Assembly: GCF_963169125.1 (NCBI RefSeq)
Contig: NC_084793.1
Coordinates: 95,003,071 to 95,067,070, forward strand
Source: Humulus lupulus
Taxonomy: Eukaryota; Streptophyta; Magnoliopsida; Rosales; Cannabaceae
Length of the DNA: 64,000 nucleotides
Direction of reading: 5' to 3'
Part shown: one piece after another, positions 34,769 to 46,399 of the stretch
Numbering within the stretch: the first letter of the stretch is position 1
How the letters are laid out: the number at the start of each line of letters is the position of its first letter
The notes under the pieces: model-generated
Told to the model about the DNA's origin: nothing
The model's input: the letters and a program-made list of their open reading frames with translations, nothing else
Databases searched by the model: none
Made by a program: the position numbers and the translations under genes

Positions 34769-37327
34769 TATAACGACCCAAATTTCCTAATAAGGTTTAG
34801 GACCTTGATTAGGAGGCCGGGAGGGCCATAATTGATTTATTGTGCTATTATGTGATTATATGCATGATTATGTGGGTCATATTATTATATGATGATAAAG
34901 GCATGCATGGGGATTATATACTTTGTTGTGAGGGTATTTTGGTAATTTGGCTCATTGAGAGCGTAATTGCATACTTGTGTGTATATTGGTAGGCTAATGT
35001 TGAGACTACATTATTATGTGGGTATGTCTGCAGCTTGTGGCTCGAGGCGATCCTAACAAGCGGTTTAGCGGGAAAGTCACAGCGGGGATTTATACCCGGC
35101 TCGGTGTGAGCCTGGGGATGTATCTGGGAATTTGGAGAATATATTGGAGACGATTTGATATTGAGAAATATAATTGGTGACTAATTAGATGATGGGAATT
35201 AAGTGGTAAATATTTAGGACACTTGAGGAGTTAGTGGGAATTGGAAGCAATGACTAAAATGCCCTTAGGATATTTAAAAGCTTGGTTTAATTGGGAGGGA
35301 AATATGGTCATTTGACTATAAGGGATAAGTAACATCTGCCTTTATGTCTTAGTGGAAGTTGTAGATAAACTCAGAAGCTTAAGGAAAAGAAAAGAAGAAA
35401 GAAAGAAAGAAAAACAGGACACTTAGAGTTATCTCTCTCTCTCATTCGGTTTGTTCTTCTCTTCATCATCTTTCTGTGAGTTTTGGAGCTGGGATCTTAG
35501 AGAAAGTTCAGACTGGAGTTTGGGGCTAGAGACTTTGGTAAAGCTAAGGAGTTATCAGGGATTGGTTACTCAAATGAGGTAAGGTTTAAAGGGTTCTGTT
35601 GAGTTTTCTGAACTTTGCTAGAATAGATTTCTAATTTGAGGCTTTGGATGGAACCTAAGGGACTTGAGCTTTGGGGATTGAGGAGCTAAGGACTGGAGGG
35701 ATCTTAGAGGCAACCTGAGTTGGGCTCTCCATAAAAGGTAAGGTTTCAGGGTCGTGCTATCTTGAATTGCTTGGTAGTTGCTGGTTTTCAGATGAGTTCT
35801 TGAGTTCTGAGTTCTATGGTTGTCTTCTTAGTTTGGCGATGCATGTGGCTAAGTTTTGGGTTGTTGGGCCATTTGGGATGAGATGTAGGTGATGGTAGAC
35901 TCAATTTGTTGTGTAGTTGAGGTTTGGAAGGGTTTTAAGGGGTTTTGGTTCAAGAAAATCGAAGAAGGGAAAAACAGAGTGTTGCTGGTCTGTGACTAGC
36001 GCTGTAGCGCTAGCCTTTGGGCGCTACAGCACTAGGCTAGGGCTTTCTAGGCGTTTTGGTTCTATTTGTAGCGCTATAGTGCCCTCCTTAGAGCACTGTA
36101 GTGCTACCCTGTCTCTAGAAAGGGGTTTTTGAGTTTTTCCTTAGGGTTTTTGCCCGGAGGCTCGGGGTTTGATTCCACCACCCCATTTGGTGGAATTAGG
36201 GCTTCCCGAGGGCTCGGGATTGATCCCGAGGCTAGGTTTTGGATTTGAAGTTTGGTGGTGATTCTGATCTATGGCTGTGACTAGGTACGCGCTAAGGTTC
36301 AGACGGGATCGTGCTTAAGGATCAATTGAACAAGCTAACAAAATCTAAAGGTAAGAAAGATGCACCTGATTATGTGGTTAGGTTGGGACTAAGTGTTCCC
36401 TATGTTTGTATGCATTGTTATGTGAATGTGATTAACCATGTGAATATGATGGGACTAAGAGCTCCCTATATTTGTATATCATGTCATGAGGTGGTATTAT
36501 GCCATGGGACATGCGATAACCGGCCTAAGGGTGTCGGAATCAATATTTGCGCACAGGGCGCGGCTCGGCCACTGGTAGCTGAGGCAGCTTATTTATCACT
36601 GAGCTCAGTTAAGCTGGGCGGAGTCAATGAGTATTACACTGGGGGCGGCCTAAGTGAGCCGAAGACAGTGGGTTAAATAGAGGGTGCGACCTAAGGGCGC
36701 CAACCCTGAATATTATTTGATGGATGTGATAAACTGTTGATTATGAATGTGAATATTGCGTTATGGATATGATTTGCTGATTGTCTAGATGAAAAATTGT
36801 TAATTTGTTGAGTGTTATCACTGATTGGATAAATGTTATGAATTGTTGAATTCCTGGTTATGCATTGTGGAATATTTGATTATTGATGTTGATCTTGCTA
36901 TGATTTCATGCTTTCTTGCTGGGCCTCGGTTCACGGGTGCTACGTGGTGCAGGTAAAGGCAAGGGTATGTTGAATCAACCATGAGTTGGAGAGCTCTGGG
37001 GGCGAGGTGTACATTGTCAGCTGCTTGGCCGCCACGGTCGGGGAATTGTACAGGGACGAAAACCTAAAATGTGTATTTTGCCATTAGAGTGGCTTGAATT
37101 ACTTATAACTTTTGAGATTTGCTGTAACTGAATCATCTAAACCCTGTTTTGAGTTTCCCTGTATTGAACTGCCATTTTTAATGAAAATAGCATGTTTGTG
37201 ACCAAAATCTTTTATTCCTAATCCGTTGATGACGTTGGGTTCACATTTTGTTTAAATGACTTGATTAGCAAGTCTTGCACTATTTTAAACACACAGTGTA
37301 ACGGTCTTGGTTATCCAGGGCGTTACA
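34769..37327 (+). mobile_element. Solo LTR F with intact target duplication
   Basis: A single 2,559-bp LTR, TATAACGACCC (start base changed from TG to TA) to GGGCGTTACA, flanked by a perfect ctagt (34764-34768 and 37328-37332). No PBS or internal sequence adjoins it, so the internal part was lost by LTR-LTR recombination. Its sequence is related to B's LTR (cacagggcgcggctcggcc, ggtgctacgtggtgcagg). The flanks rejoin E's RT linker. Confidence 0.93.
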
Positions 37328-37500
37328 CTAGTCTTTTCTGATCCCACTGGCCCGACCTGAGTGGTATTAACCACACTGGCTAGAAATCCTATGCAACCTC
37401 CTTGCAGTAGATCTCTAGCCCTCAATGATGAAATCATAGGTACTCGGGGTCCATGCACAGTGCCAATGAACACGAAGGGTTCCTCACCCTCATGAGAGCG
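37328..37500 (-). pseudogene. Element E linker between protease and RT
   Basis: The minus-strand frame encodes FIGTVHGPRVPMISSLRARD then GCIGFLASVVNTTQ, the same linker seen in B at 5540-5640. It shows that E continues on the right side of solo LTR F before ending at the border with D. Confidence 0.8.
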
Positions 37501-38460
37501 AGATATTCACCCTGGAATAGCGACTATAAAAGCAACATTGAATGGGAAAACAACCAATCATTTTTACGGAAGAGGACACTGGCCACGTCAAATTCCCTCA
37601 TAATGATCCACTTGTAATAACGATTCAGTTCATCAACTAGAGGGTTAGAAGAATCTTGATCGATAATGGGAGCTCAGTAAACATGCTATTCAGGTGCACT
37701 CTATAAAGGATGGGGCTATCAGTAGCCGATCTGAAAGCGACCTCCATGAATCCTTACGGGTTCTCAAGAGAAGGAACAACAACTATTTGGAAATTCTAGC
37801 TCGTTGTAATTATGGGATATAAAGTATGAGCTATTGCTAAGATTCTTTAATTCGTAGTAATAGACTATTCGGCTTCCTATAACACAATTTTTGGAAGACC
37901 GACGTTAATGGCATTTGAGGCCATAACTTCTATTTGCCACTTGGCCATGAAGTTCCCCTCACCCTCGGGGATATGTATTGTAAATGGGGACCACCTCACT
38001 TCTAGGGAATGCTATAGCTTTTCCATGAAGGGAAAATTACAACCCAAGAAATAAGCTATGGTTGTAATTGAAGAAAATGAGGAGCCTCGGGCAATGATAA
38101 TAGTTGAATAGGCAGATGAACCTCAGGTCGCAGTAAATGAGGTCTCCCAGCTATATGAAATATATCCAAGAGTAGGAAAAGATCAATCTGAGCTCCAGGA
38201 TTTAGAGGAGCTAGAAGAGGTAATCCTAGATCTAGATCCAAAAACAACTGAAAAAGTTTTCAGGTGTTAGGAGAGTACCAAGCTCAGGGAATCAGTGAGA
38301 GTGATCATGAACACACTGAATTTGGACAAGAGTGTACCTGCAAAGCAACTGAAGAGAAGGAAATTGGGGAAGAAATGAGGAGAAGCCTTGGAGGAAGAGG
38401 TATCTCACCTCTTAAATATGGATTCATCAGGGAGGCAAAATATCTAACCTAGATAGCCAA
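37501..38460 (+). pseudogene. Element D protease and spacer to RT
   Basis: The frame [20 protein letters not shown] leads to the aspartic protease active site ILIDNGSSVNMLF (DNGS in place of the usual DxGS/T), then NTIFGRPTLMAFEAITS, typical of Tat proteases. Several stops occur (after IQFIN, CTL, IWKF). The spacer to RT includes VPAKQLKRRKLGKK and EEEVSHLL before RT begins. Confidence 0.75.
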
Positions 38461-39130
38461 CCCCGTCCTGATTCCAAAACCAAATAGAAAATGGAGGACC
38501 TACATCGACTTCTCTGACCTCAATAAGGCCTGTCCAAAGGACTATTTTTCCTTACCTAGAATTGATAAATTAGTCAATGCCACGGTGGGTCACGAGATCA
38601 TGTCCCTGATGGATGCATATTCTGGATATATCCAGACCGTAATGAACCCTTTGGACCAAGAGCATACTAGCTTCATGCTCGAGCACAACGTGTACTGTTA
38701 CAAAGTCATGTCGTTCAGGCTGAAGAACGTTGGAGCAACTTACTAGAGATTGGTAAATAAGATGTTCGTTGAAAAGATCAGGAAAAACATGGAAGTGTAT
38801 GTTGATGACATGCTTGTCAAGTAAAAAACTTCCAGTAACCATGCATTCGGCCTAGAAGAATATTTGGCCTGTTAAAAAAGTATGATATGAAGCTCAATCC
38901 TCAGGAGTGTACCTTCGGAGTCTCGTTAAGGAAGCTTTCAGGCTTCATTGTCAATCAAAGGGGGATTGAAGCTAATCCCAAGAAAATAAGATCGATGTTT
39001 GAAATGCCATTGCCTAAATCATGGAAAGAAGTCTAGAGCCTAACTGGAAAAGTCGCGGCACTAAATTGGTTCATATCCAAATCCAAGACAAATGTCTCCC
39101 CTTCTACAATCTACTTAGGGAAAATAGAAG
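38461..39130 (+). pseudogene. Element D reverse transcriptase
   Basis: RT motifs in order: NPVLIPKPNRKWRTYIDFSD, LNKACPKDYFSLPRID, MDAYSGYIQ, YKVMSFRLKNVGATY, then a stop (TAG for the usual Gln), RLVNKMF and an intact YVDD at 38798-38809. A frame change follows at about 38822. The sequence continues as KKYDMKLNPQECTFG-like residues. Confidence 0.88.
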
Positions 39131-40020
39131 ATTTGAATGGACTGAAGAGTGTGAATAGGCATTTCAAGATCTAGAAATGTATCTAGCTAAACCCCCCGTT
39201 TTGTCAAAACCAGTTGCTGGGAAATGCTTATCCCTCTACCACGTGATGACGGAGAACACGATTAGCGCTATATTAGTTGGAGAGGAGAATCAGGCACAAA
39301 AACTAGTGTACTATATAAGCAAAGTCTTTTGGGAGCTGAGTCCTGATACCCCTTGATTTAGAAGCTCGTGTTCTAGATAATTTTGGCCTCTAGAAAGCTT
39401 AGGCCGTATTTCCAGTCCCACGCCATACACGTTTTAACTGGTCAACCTTTAAGGCATGTTTTGCAAAAGCCTGAAGCATCAGGACGTCAGTTGAAATGGG
39501 CCATCAAACTCTGTTAGTTTGAGATATTATACAAACCATGAACAACAATTTAAGGCCAGGGTCTTGCTGATTTTGTGGCTGCGTACACCAAATTCCAGGA
39601 AGAGCCTATGAGGGAACTAGTGCAGAAATTATGGAACCGCTTCATCGAAAGATTATCAAATGAGAACGGGTCCGGGGCTGGGTTAATCTTGATCACACCC
39701 AACAGCCATCACTTTAATACGACTCTCAGATTTGAGTTTGATGCACCAATAACAAGGCAAAGTACGAGGCTTTGTTGGCTGGAGTTTGTGTTGCCAAAGT
39801 GCTGAAATCAAAAGCAATCAAATGTTTAAGTGATTCTTAGCTCGTGGTGAATCAAGTGTAAGGAGAGTAGCAAGCTCGGGGAATCAAAATGAAAGCCTAT
39901 CTAGCTAAAGTAAAAGGAAAACTGTCAGAATTTGAATTCTATTCCACCGAACAAGTTCCGCGCGAGCAGAATACCAACACAGACGCCCTAGACTGACTTG
40001 TAACCACCAAAGAAGCAGAC
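39131..40020 (+). pseudogene. Element D RNase H and second (archaeal-like) RNase H
   Basis: 39170-39560 carries KPPVLSKPVAGKCLSLYH and ISAILVGEENQ, the first RNase H, with stops. 39640-40010 carries NENGSGAGLILITPN, a broken SDS*LVVNQ, KAYLAKVKGKLSEFEF and EQVPREQNTNTDAL, which is the extra RNase H characteristic of the Tat lineage. Frame changes and stops occur throughout. Confidence 0.78.
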
Positions 40021-41310
40021 ACATTGAATGTAGCCCGAGTCGAGTTTTTAGACAAGTGAAGCATAGAGGAAGGCCCGACCTTGATGACACCAATAGTAGA
40101 CTACCTCAGGTCTGGAAAACTGAATGAACACTATAAGGAAGCTTGAAAGTTATTGTACCAGGTCCCGAGGTATGTTCTAGTCGAGAGGATGCTTTATAGA
40201 CGAGGTCATTCCATGCCTCTTCTAAGGTGTGTTTTCCTCGAGGAAGCTATCCTCCAAGAGATCCATGAAGGATTCAGTGGGGACCACGTTGGGGGGCAAA
40301 GCTTGGCCTTGAAGGTGTTGAGGCAGGTTTACTTTTGGCCTACACTGAAGAAGGACTCGACGTCATATGTCCAACAATGCAACAAGTGCCAGCACTTTTC
40401 CACAATTGCATGAGTTGCACCCATGGAGTTGACTATGATCTCGCCTTGGTTGTTTTCCATCTGGGGGATTTACCTAATCGGCTCATTGCCTACTTGAAAA
40501 ATAGGAGTTCACTATGCGATGGTCCCGGTTGACTACTTTACAAAGTGAGTTGAGGTCGAACTACTGGCGACTATAAACTCAAAGAGAGTACTAGAATTTG
40601 TGGTAAAAAGAATATTATGTCATTTTGGACTTCCAAAAAGGGTAGTGTCTGATAACAGAACTCGATTCGATAGCGATCTATTTACAGTTTTTTGTGAGAA
40701 GTATGGCGTCATCAAAAGTTTCTCAATGGCATACCCTTAGGCTAACGGATAGGTTGAGGCACTGAACAAAACTCTAAAGGCAAGTCTAAAACAACGACTA
40801 GAGGATGCTAAAGGGATATGGCCTGAATAGCTCCCGCAAGTGCTTTGGGCCTATAGAACCTCACATCGTACCTCTACTGGGCCTGCTCCTTTCTCACTAA
40901 CCTATGAAAGTGAAGCTATGTCGCCAGTTGAGACCTTGGTAACATCACATAGGTAAATAACCTTTCACTAGGAGTGGAATCATGATCTACTTAATGCATC
41001 CCTGGATCTAATTGAAGAACGATGATAAGAATCACAGATACAGCTCACTCAATATACGCAAAGGGGGACATGTTACTTCAACTTAAAGGTCAAGGATGGA
41101 AAACTCGAGCTGGGAGATTTGGTGCTTAGAACGGTACTGTTAGCCAACAAAGACCCTAAGGATGGTGTCTTAGGACCGAGCTGGGAAAGACCATATCAGA
41201 TCATGGAGTTTTGCAAGACGTTACCTTCAGACTAGCTCGATTAAGTGGAGAGGCAGTTCCATGAACTTGGAATGCCTTACATCTAAAAAAGCACTATCAG
41301 TAATAGGGTC
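40021..41310 (+). pseudogene. Element D integrase
   Basis: Zinc-binding region: HEGFSGDHVGGQSLALKVL, QVYFWPTLKKDS and CNKCQHF (H2C2). Core: VPVDYFTK*VEVELLATI, FGLPKRVVSDNRTRFDS, ALNKTLKASLKQRLEDAKG, LWAYRTSHRTSTGPAPFSL. The ending resembles the usual Tat integrase C-terminus (KVKDGKLELGDLVLR-like). Stops disrupt it at several places. Confidence 0.85.
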
Positions 41311-42109
41311 TATTTGTTAGGGTCAATTTATGTTATCATTTTTGTAAGGCTTGATTATAAAGGCCATATATTTTTATCTATCTTTGAATTAATAAAAGGT
41401 TGATGTGTAGTTTAAAAGCGGTACCAAAATGTGTTTTCATTAAATATTTTTTAGTACAGTGTGTATAAGCGATCTAGAATATTTATAAATTTTGATTGCT
41501 TGGGGGCATATAACCCTCAGCACAGTCTTTGAAACCTTTTGTAAATTTAAGATTTTTTTTGCAATTTAGAATTTGGAAATTTCAAAATAATTCTGAATAC
41601 GAACTATGTTAAGAAAGTTCAAAGCAAAAGAAAAATCCTGGAATTCAATCAGGTATGAAAAATTGTGGAATTAAACCACGTCTGGGGTCTGAACACTAAC
41701 AGGTATAAGTGAATAGGCTATTGAACTTCTTGATACAACCAGATCCATGCCCTTAAATTATCTAGTCAAGTTGTCAGGCATATGCCTCGATCTAAAAAGG
41801 CACTCCCTACAACTATGCAAGTGTAAAAAAACTTTTAAAGTTTTAAAACACGATAATAATTAATAGAAGGGAGATAGCATAAAGAATGTGTATAATATAA
41901 ACATGTATATAAATGAAATATATGTAAATTGAAAACAAGGATAATTAACCTCGGATCGCACCCTAAGGCAATTGTCTCGGCATAAAAAGGATAATTACAA
42001 GGGATGGAAGCATCCCAAAAAGAAGAGCATATAAAGCGTAAATGGACGAGGCCTTCAACTCTGAGCTCTGACAATGTGCTCATGATAAGAAATCTTGTCC
42101 TCCCCTTCA
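41311..42109. other. Element D 3' non-coding spacer
   Basis: AT-rich spacer between integrase and the antisense ORF region. No coding motif was recognised. Confidence 0.6.
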
Positions 42110-44720
42110 TTTCCTCCAGCCCCCGAGGTCATGTCCACCGTCTCGGTCGGTTCTTCGTCAGCTAATCTTGGAATTTTGTGAGGTATCGCTCCCATAACTT
42201 GGCGTCTAGGAAGGAGAAGTCACCTTCCTGGTTAAAGCACCAGACCTTGTAAAACATTTGTTCCATGGACTGTGCCATCTCTGAATTAGCTTCCCTAACC
42301 TTCAACTATAGCTCCTTGACTAGTGCACCAACTCCCTTAACCTCCAGCTGGAGCTCCTCGACTTGTGCATTGGTTTTCTTGACCTTCAATTGAAGCTCAT
42401 CAACTTTCCCTTGAAGCTGGTTGTGGCTTTGGATTACTTCCATAGCCTGTGCCTTGGCAGTCTTCTCATTGTTCTGGGTGGTTTCCAAATCCACCTACAA
42501 TTTTTGAGTCATTTCGTGAGCTTGCTCCAATTCCTTAGAGGTTGCATCATTCAATCTTCTTGCACCTGTCCTTGACCTCTTCGAGCTCCTTCATGGATTG
42601 TTCTACCGCAACAAGGGTGGAACAGATTCGTTCTCTAGCCAAGATCTGGGCAAAACATGACATCATTGAAATATAAATGAAGGGTTAGACTATAGAAAAT
42701 ATGGGATAAATTTTGAGAAAGAAGTAATCAAACTCTCGGTCAGACACATCCCCATGGCAGAGTTTAGAGCAGATGAGGCAGGCTCTCCTTCAATTGCTTC
42801 CATCTCCTTAATAGAGAGTTGATTGGGATGTGCAACCACTTGACTGGTAGGGCCCTGGAATAGAGCTTGGAGATGGTTGGGAAATTTTCCCACCTCGATA
42901 TGAGGAGCTAGGATGGCAACCAGAGGAACTTCCAGGATAACTTGGGGAAGGTATATCCTTAATCGTTACCTTTGAAGCTTGTGGTTGTAAGGATGTGATC
43001 TCCTTGGCCTGGGCCTAAGTTCCCATTAAAACTCCAGCCTCGGAGGCGACCTTCTTAGAGACCCCTTGCTTCTTAACGGTGGGACCTGAACTGGTCTTAA
43101 AGGCGCTTTTGAGGTCCATGTTGTCTTCTATAAAATGATCAAAAAAGAGTTATACAAATTCTAACTATGTAACACAACAAGAAGTAAAAGTACAAGAATC
43201 CTATCCTCCGAACTAAAGGCGGAAACTACAATGATTAGCTCCGAATTTGGAACCAGGATAGCAACATTTGGGACCTCTAACTCTTGGAGTATCAAGGGTG
43301 GGAGAGACTTAAACAAAATTACATCAGGAACCCTTTCAAGCGCGATCTCTCCATCTGGGCTAGGCTCGTATTCGGCTTGGCTAAAGTTTGGGGTAAAGGC
43401 ACCATAGCCTAAGGTATACCCAGGTCGGATGTTTGTTTCATATTGCTCAAAAAGAGTGGACCTAAAGTGGAAGGTGTTATTTACAACTACTGCATATTTA
43501 GGATAGGCAAGATCGTGGTGGAGGACCAGGAGGTCGACACATTATTGCAGCGTGACGTCCATGTCTGGATCCTCTGGATACCTATTCATGGCCTTCCTTG
43601 GATCATGTCGAGCTAATACAAAACTAGCAGCAACTCAGTTAATATCATTATCATTGTTACCTTGGCCAGAGGTGCCGGCTGCTGCCCCAGACTCCACCTA
43701 ACCTGAGTTGTGATCTAGATCATCCTAGGGAGGGTGTCTGCGCACCAAGGGTGTGACCTCTTCCTTGACCTCCTCTATGGTGGCCAGGGGCCACTTCCTA
43801 GGAGGACCTCGAGGTTTTAGAGCCAAAGATTGACCCTTCTTTATCATACCACATGCCAAAATGTTGGCCTCTTATATCACATCTCGGTATTCCTTTCAGT
43901 GACGGGAGAAGAGGAAAGGGGCTGGTATTGGTTCAAATGGACCTGGGAAGCCGCAGACCTCTTATAAATGGCTGCACATGAGAATAACTTGATAAGAACA
44001 AGTAAAAAATTAGAAATAATAACTCAAATTATGGGTAAGGCAAAGATATTTATGAGGTCGATTAAAGTAGTGGTGCTCATAGGTTCGAAACCTATTCGGC
44101 ATGAAGAATTGGTCCTTGTAGTCACTAGGATGAGTTGGGAGGTCGATGATGCTGGAAGATTTTGGGAACCAGGTGAGGTAATAGAAATCTTCACATCCTA
44201 TTTTGGTGTCTAGGTTGGCCTTCAGACAGAAAAAATATAAAATATCCTTTTGGAGTGGGGTCCTCCCACTCGTTCTTGAGGAATAAATATTTTAGCCTCA
44301 CAAGGAGGCAATATGTGTTTGCCAGGAACTGAAATGGGGCAAGCTTCACGAAATTCAGAAAGTTTGTGAAGTATGAGCTTAGGGGAAGGAATGCACCTGC
44401 CTTCAAATGTTTATCACTCCAGGCCCCAAATTTATCTTCTAAAGGGCTACAACTCCGCCCACCCTCCAGCGTAGGTCGCGCATAAAACTTGGAATTTGTC
44501 TTGGTCTCTTGCCCCTCATCACTTTGTTCACCTAGGGCATCGAAATTATATGAGTGGCTATCCTCTTAGCCTTGAAAAAATTGTTTGCATTTACCTCAAC
44601 ATCCCTCTTTACCATTGGTCCAAAGTGGGGAATGGGGGTTTTAGCGACCTGTTTATCTTGGGAGGAGGATCCTATGATAGCTTTGCCATTCTTGTTGCTC
44701 ATTTTTTATGTTTTTAGCTC
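42110..44720 (-). pseudogene. Element D antisense extra ORF with a Transposase_28-like domain
   Basis: On the strand opposite gag-pol, 44406-44191 encodes AGAFLPLSSYFTNFLNFV then LAPFQFLANTYCLLVRL and EWEDPTPKGYFIFFLS. It resembles the 'putative gypsy type transposon' domain (Pfam Transposase_28), in which HPF, LAPCQL, EPT and YFYSL residues are usual. Further down, 42494-42306 encodes a coiled coil (NQLQGKVDELQLKVKKTNAQ). Antisense extra ORFs between pol and the 3' LTR are known for Tat elements. Their role is unknown. The frame is broken by stops and shifts. Confidence 0.65.
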
Positions 44721-45694
44721 GCCTGGTTACAAAACGATTGGTTAGAGGTGACCTAGGGATGTAACCTAGTTTTAAGAACTTGGGAAAGGGCGACCTAAGC
44801 ATTAAAGGCTTCACTTATCGAACTAAAGCTTCTATGGGATGAAAACGTATCTAAAACCCTAATATGTTTATCTACACGTGCCCTAATTCACTCACCCTAA
44901 TATCGGGAAGTATTGTCACCTCGAAAGTTGCGTGTTAGAATGGTGGTTTTGAAAGGCGTTTTTAATGCAAAAACACCCTAGAACCATCTCGCTTAAGTTA
45001 CCTTGTTTCAGACTTGAAATCCTTAAACTTTTGGCCTAAATCGATATCTGTTCAACCTCAAAACCCAGAAAGTTGCCTTAATTTGTGCCTTACATTCTAT
45101 CATTTTTGGTCCTATAAGATGGCTTAGCTACCTGGGCGTACCGAAACCCAAATCATAACACATACAGAACCAAAGTAAAAATAAAAGAACTCAAAAACTT
45201 CATAGACATGTACATAAGTATGTAGAAGAATTTGAAAACAAATGAAGAAATACATACTTACGAGTTGGTTCTTGATCAAAGTTCGGAAGGGTGTGGAAAG
45301 TTGAGATTGAAGATGAATTCCTTGGAAGAAATCACCAAAGAGCATTGGGAACTCGAGGGTTTTGAGAAAGAGGAAATAAAAGAAATTTGAATGGCAAGGT
45401 GGTGAAGAATCATATTTTGCACTCATATATACGAAATTTCGGGGAAAGATTTGAGCCACACGATCAAAGCAGTTCAAGATCTAAAGGCTAAGATTAAATG
45501 AAACAAAAAGCAGCAAAAAGTTGACAAGAAAACTGTCACCATACTCAACACTTGAACAGTTGCCTATAGCAAGCAGACACGTGTCCTACACTCAAGTAGG
45601 TAGGTGGGCACATTTTCCCATAGTGGAAGTAGAAAAGCCACTATTGTGCATGTTAGAAGTGACGTCATGCGCAAGCAGGGACTTGGGGATCAAA
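44721..45694. other. Element D region between antisense ORF and 3' LTR, with purine tract
   Basis: No clear gene. It could hold the promoter of the antisense ORF on the minus strand. The purine tract ACTTGGGGATCAAA at about 45681-45694 precedes the 3' LTR. Confidence 0.55.
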
Positions 45695-46394
45695 TGTTGT
45701 ACCCTAAATATACAAGCTCAATCTTCTTGTTTGAGGTACAATTGGCAAGCAATAAATGAAGGGTTACTGTACTCTAAATTCATTTCATCAATTCCATTTC
45801 AAACAGCTTGAGGTTGCGTTACCAAATTTAGACAGTGTGAGATCCTGTAGATTGCCCCAAAGGCTTCTAAAACGACTTCCAGACCCCCTTAGTCAGGCTT
45901 CGAGCATCACTTGAGTTAGATCGCCCTTCGCGTATAACCTCCAGTCCAAGGATCACAATTAGCTCGTGGCAGTACTGTGACGTGCATAAAGAAGAATTCT
46001 CACAGACTCAGAGATTCTTTATACACAATTATTACTTCTAATCGTTATCTAATAAATGCCCGATATCATGAAATTTAGCATATTCAATGAATTATGTATT
46101 TGGGAAGTTATCCATTCTTGTATGTTACCAAATATAGTTATCCAAAATTTTCCATCAACCCCCTATAAATAAAGAGGGAATTGACAGTAAAAGGGATCGA
46201 ATTTTGTATGCAAAAAGTCTACAGAAATTGTCTTAAACAATTTCTCAAACAGAAATATATAAACCTGTGGACTAGGTGGATTTTAACCATTGAACCATGT
46301 AAAGTTTCATGTGTTCTTATTTTACAGTGTACAAAAGCCTAATCATCTTTTTTCAGATTTTTTAATCCAATGTTGGCAAAAAATTGTGTTAACA
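45695..46394 (+). repeat. Element D 3' LTR
   Basis: 700 bp, TGTTGTACCC to GTGTTAACA, matching 26728-27462 with many substitutions. It is followed by catac, the right target duplicate. Confidence 0.92.
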
Positions 46395-46399
46395 CATAC

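Larger units (their letters stand above)
29387..37500 (-). mobile_element. Element E: 5'-truncated chromovirus, minus strand, nested in D
   Basis: On the minus strand, pol from the protease-RT linker (about 37490-37328) continues across solo LTR F into RT (34763 onward), RNase H, integrase and chromodomain-like tail (31828). A purine tract and one LTR (31770-29387) follow. There is no gag, zinc knuckle, PBS or second LTR. At about 37500 the sequence changes abruptly to D's protease. The right boundary is placed only to within about 20 bases. Either the 5' half was deleted after insertion or the copy was truncated when it integrated. No matching target duplicate is seen. Confidence 0.82.
26728..46394 (+). 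mobile_element. Element D: Tat/Retand-type Ty3/gypsy retrotransposon, split by nested E and F
   Basis: LTRs at 26728-27462 and 45695-46394, flanked by a perfect 5-bp duplication catac (26723-26727, 46395-46399). The order is PBS, gag, [nested E with F], protease, RT, RNase H, second (archaeal-like) RNase H, integrase, long 3' region with an antisense ORF, purine tract, LTR. RT motifs DLNKACPKD, MDAYSGY and YVDDMLVK, the second RNase H and the antisense 3' ORF are hallmarks of the Tat lineage. The element's own DNA is about 11.5 kb without the insertions. Its LTRs differ at roughly one base in eight over about 300 bases compared by eye, so it is older than B and J. All frames contain stops. 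Confidence 0.92.
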
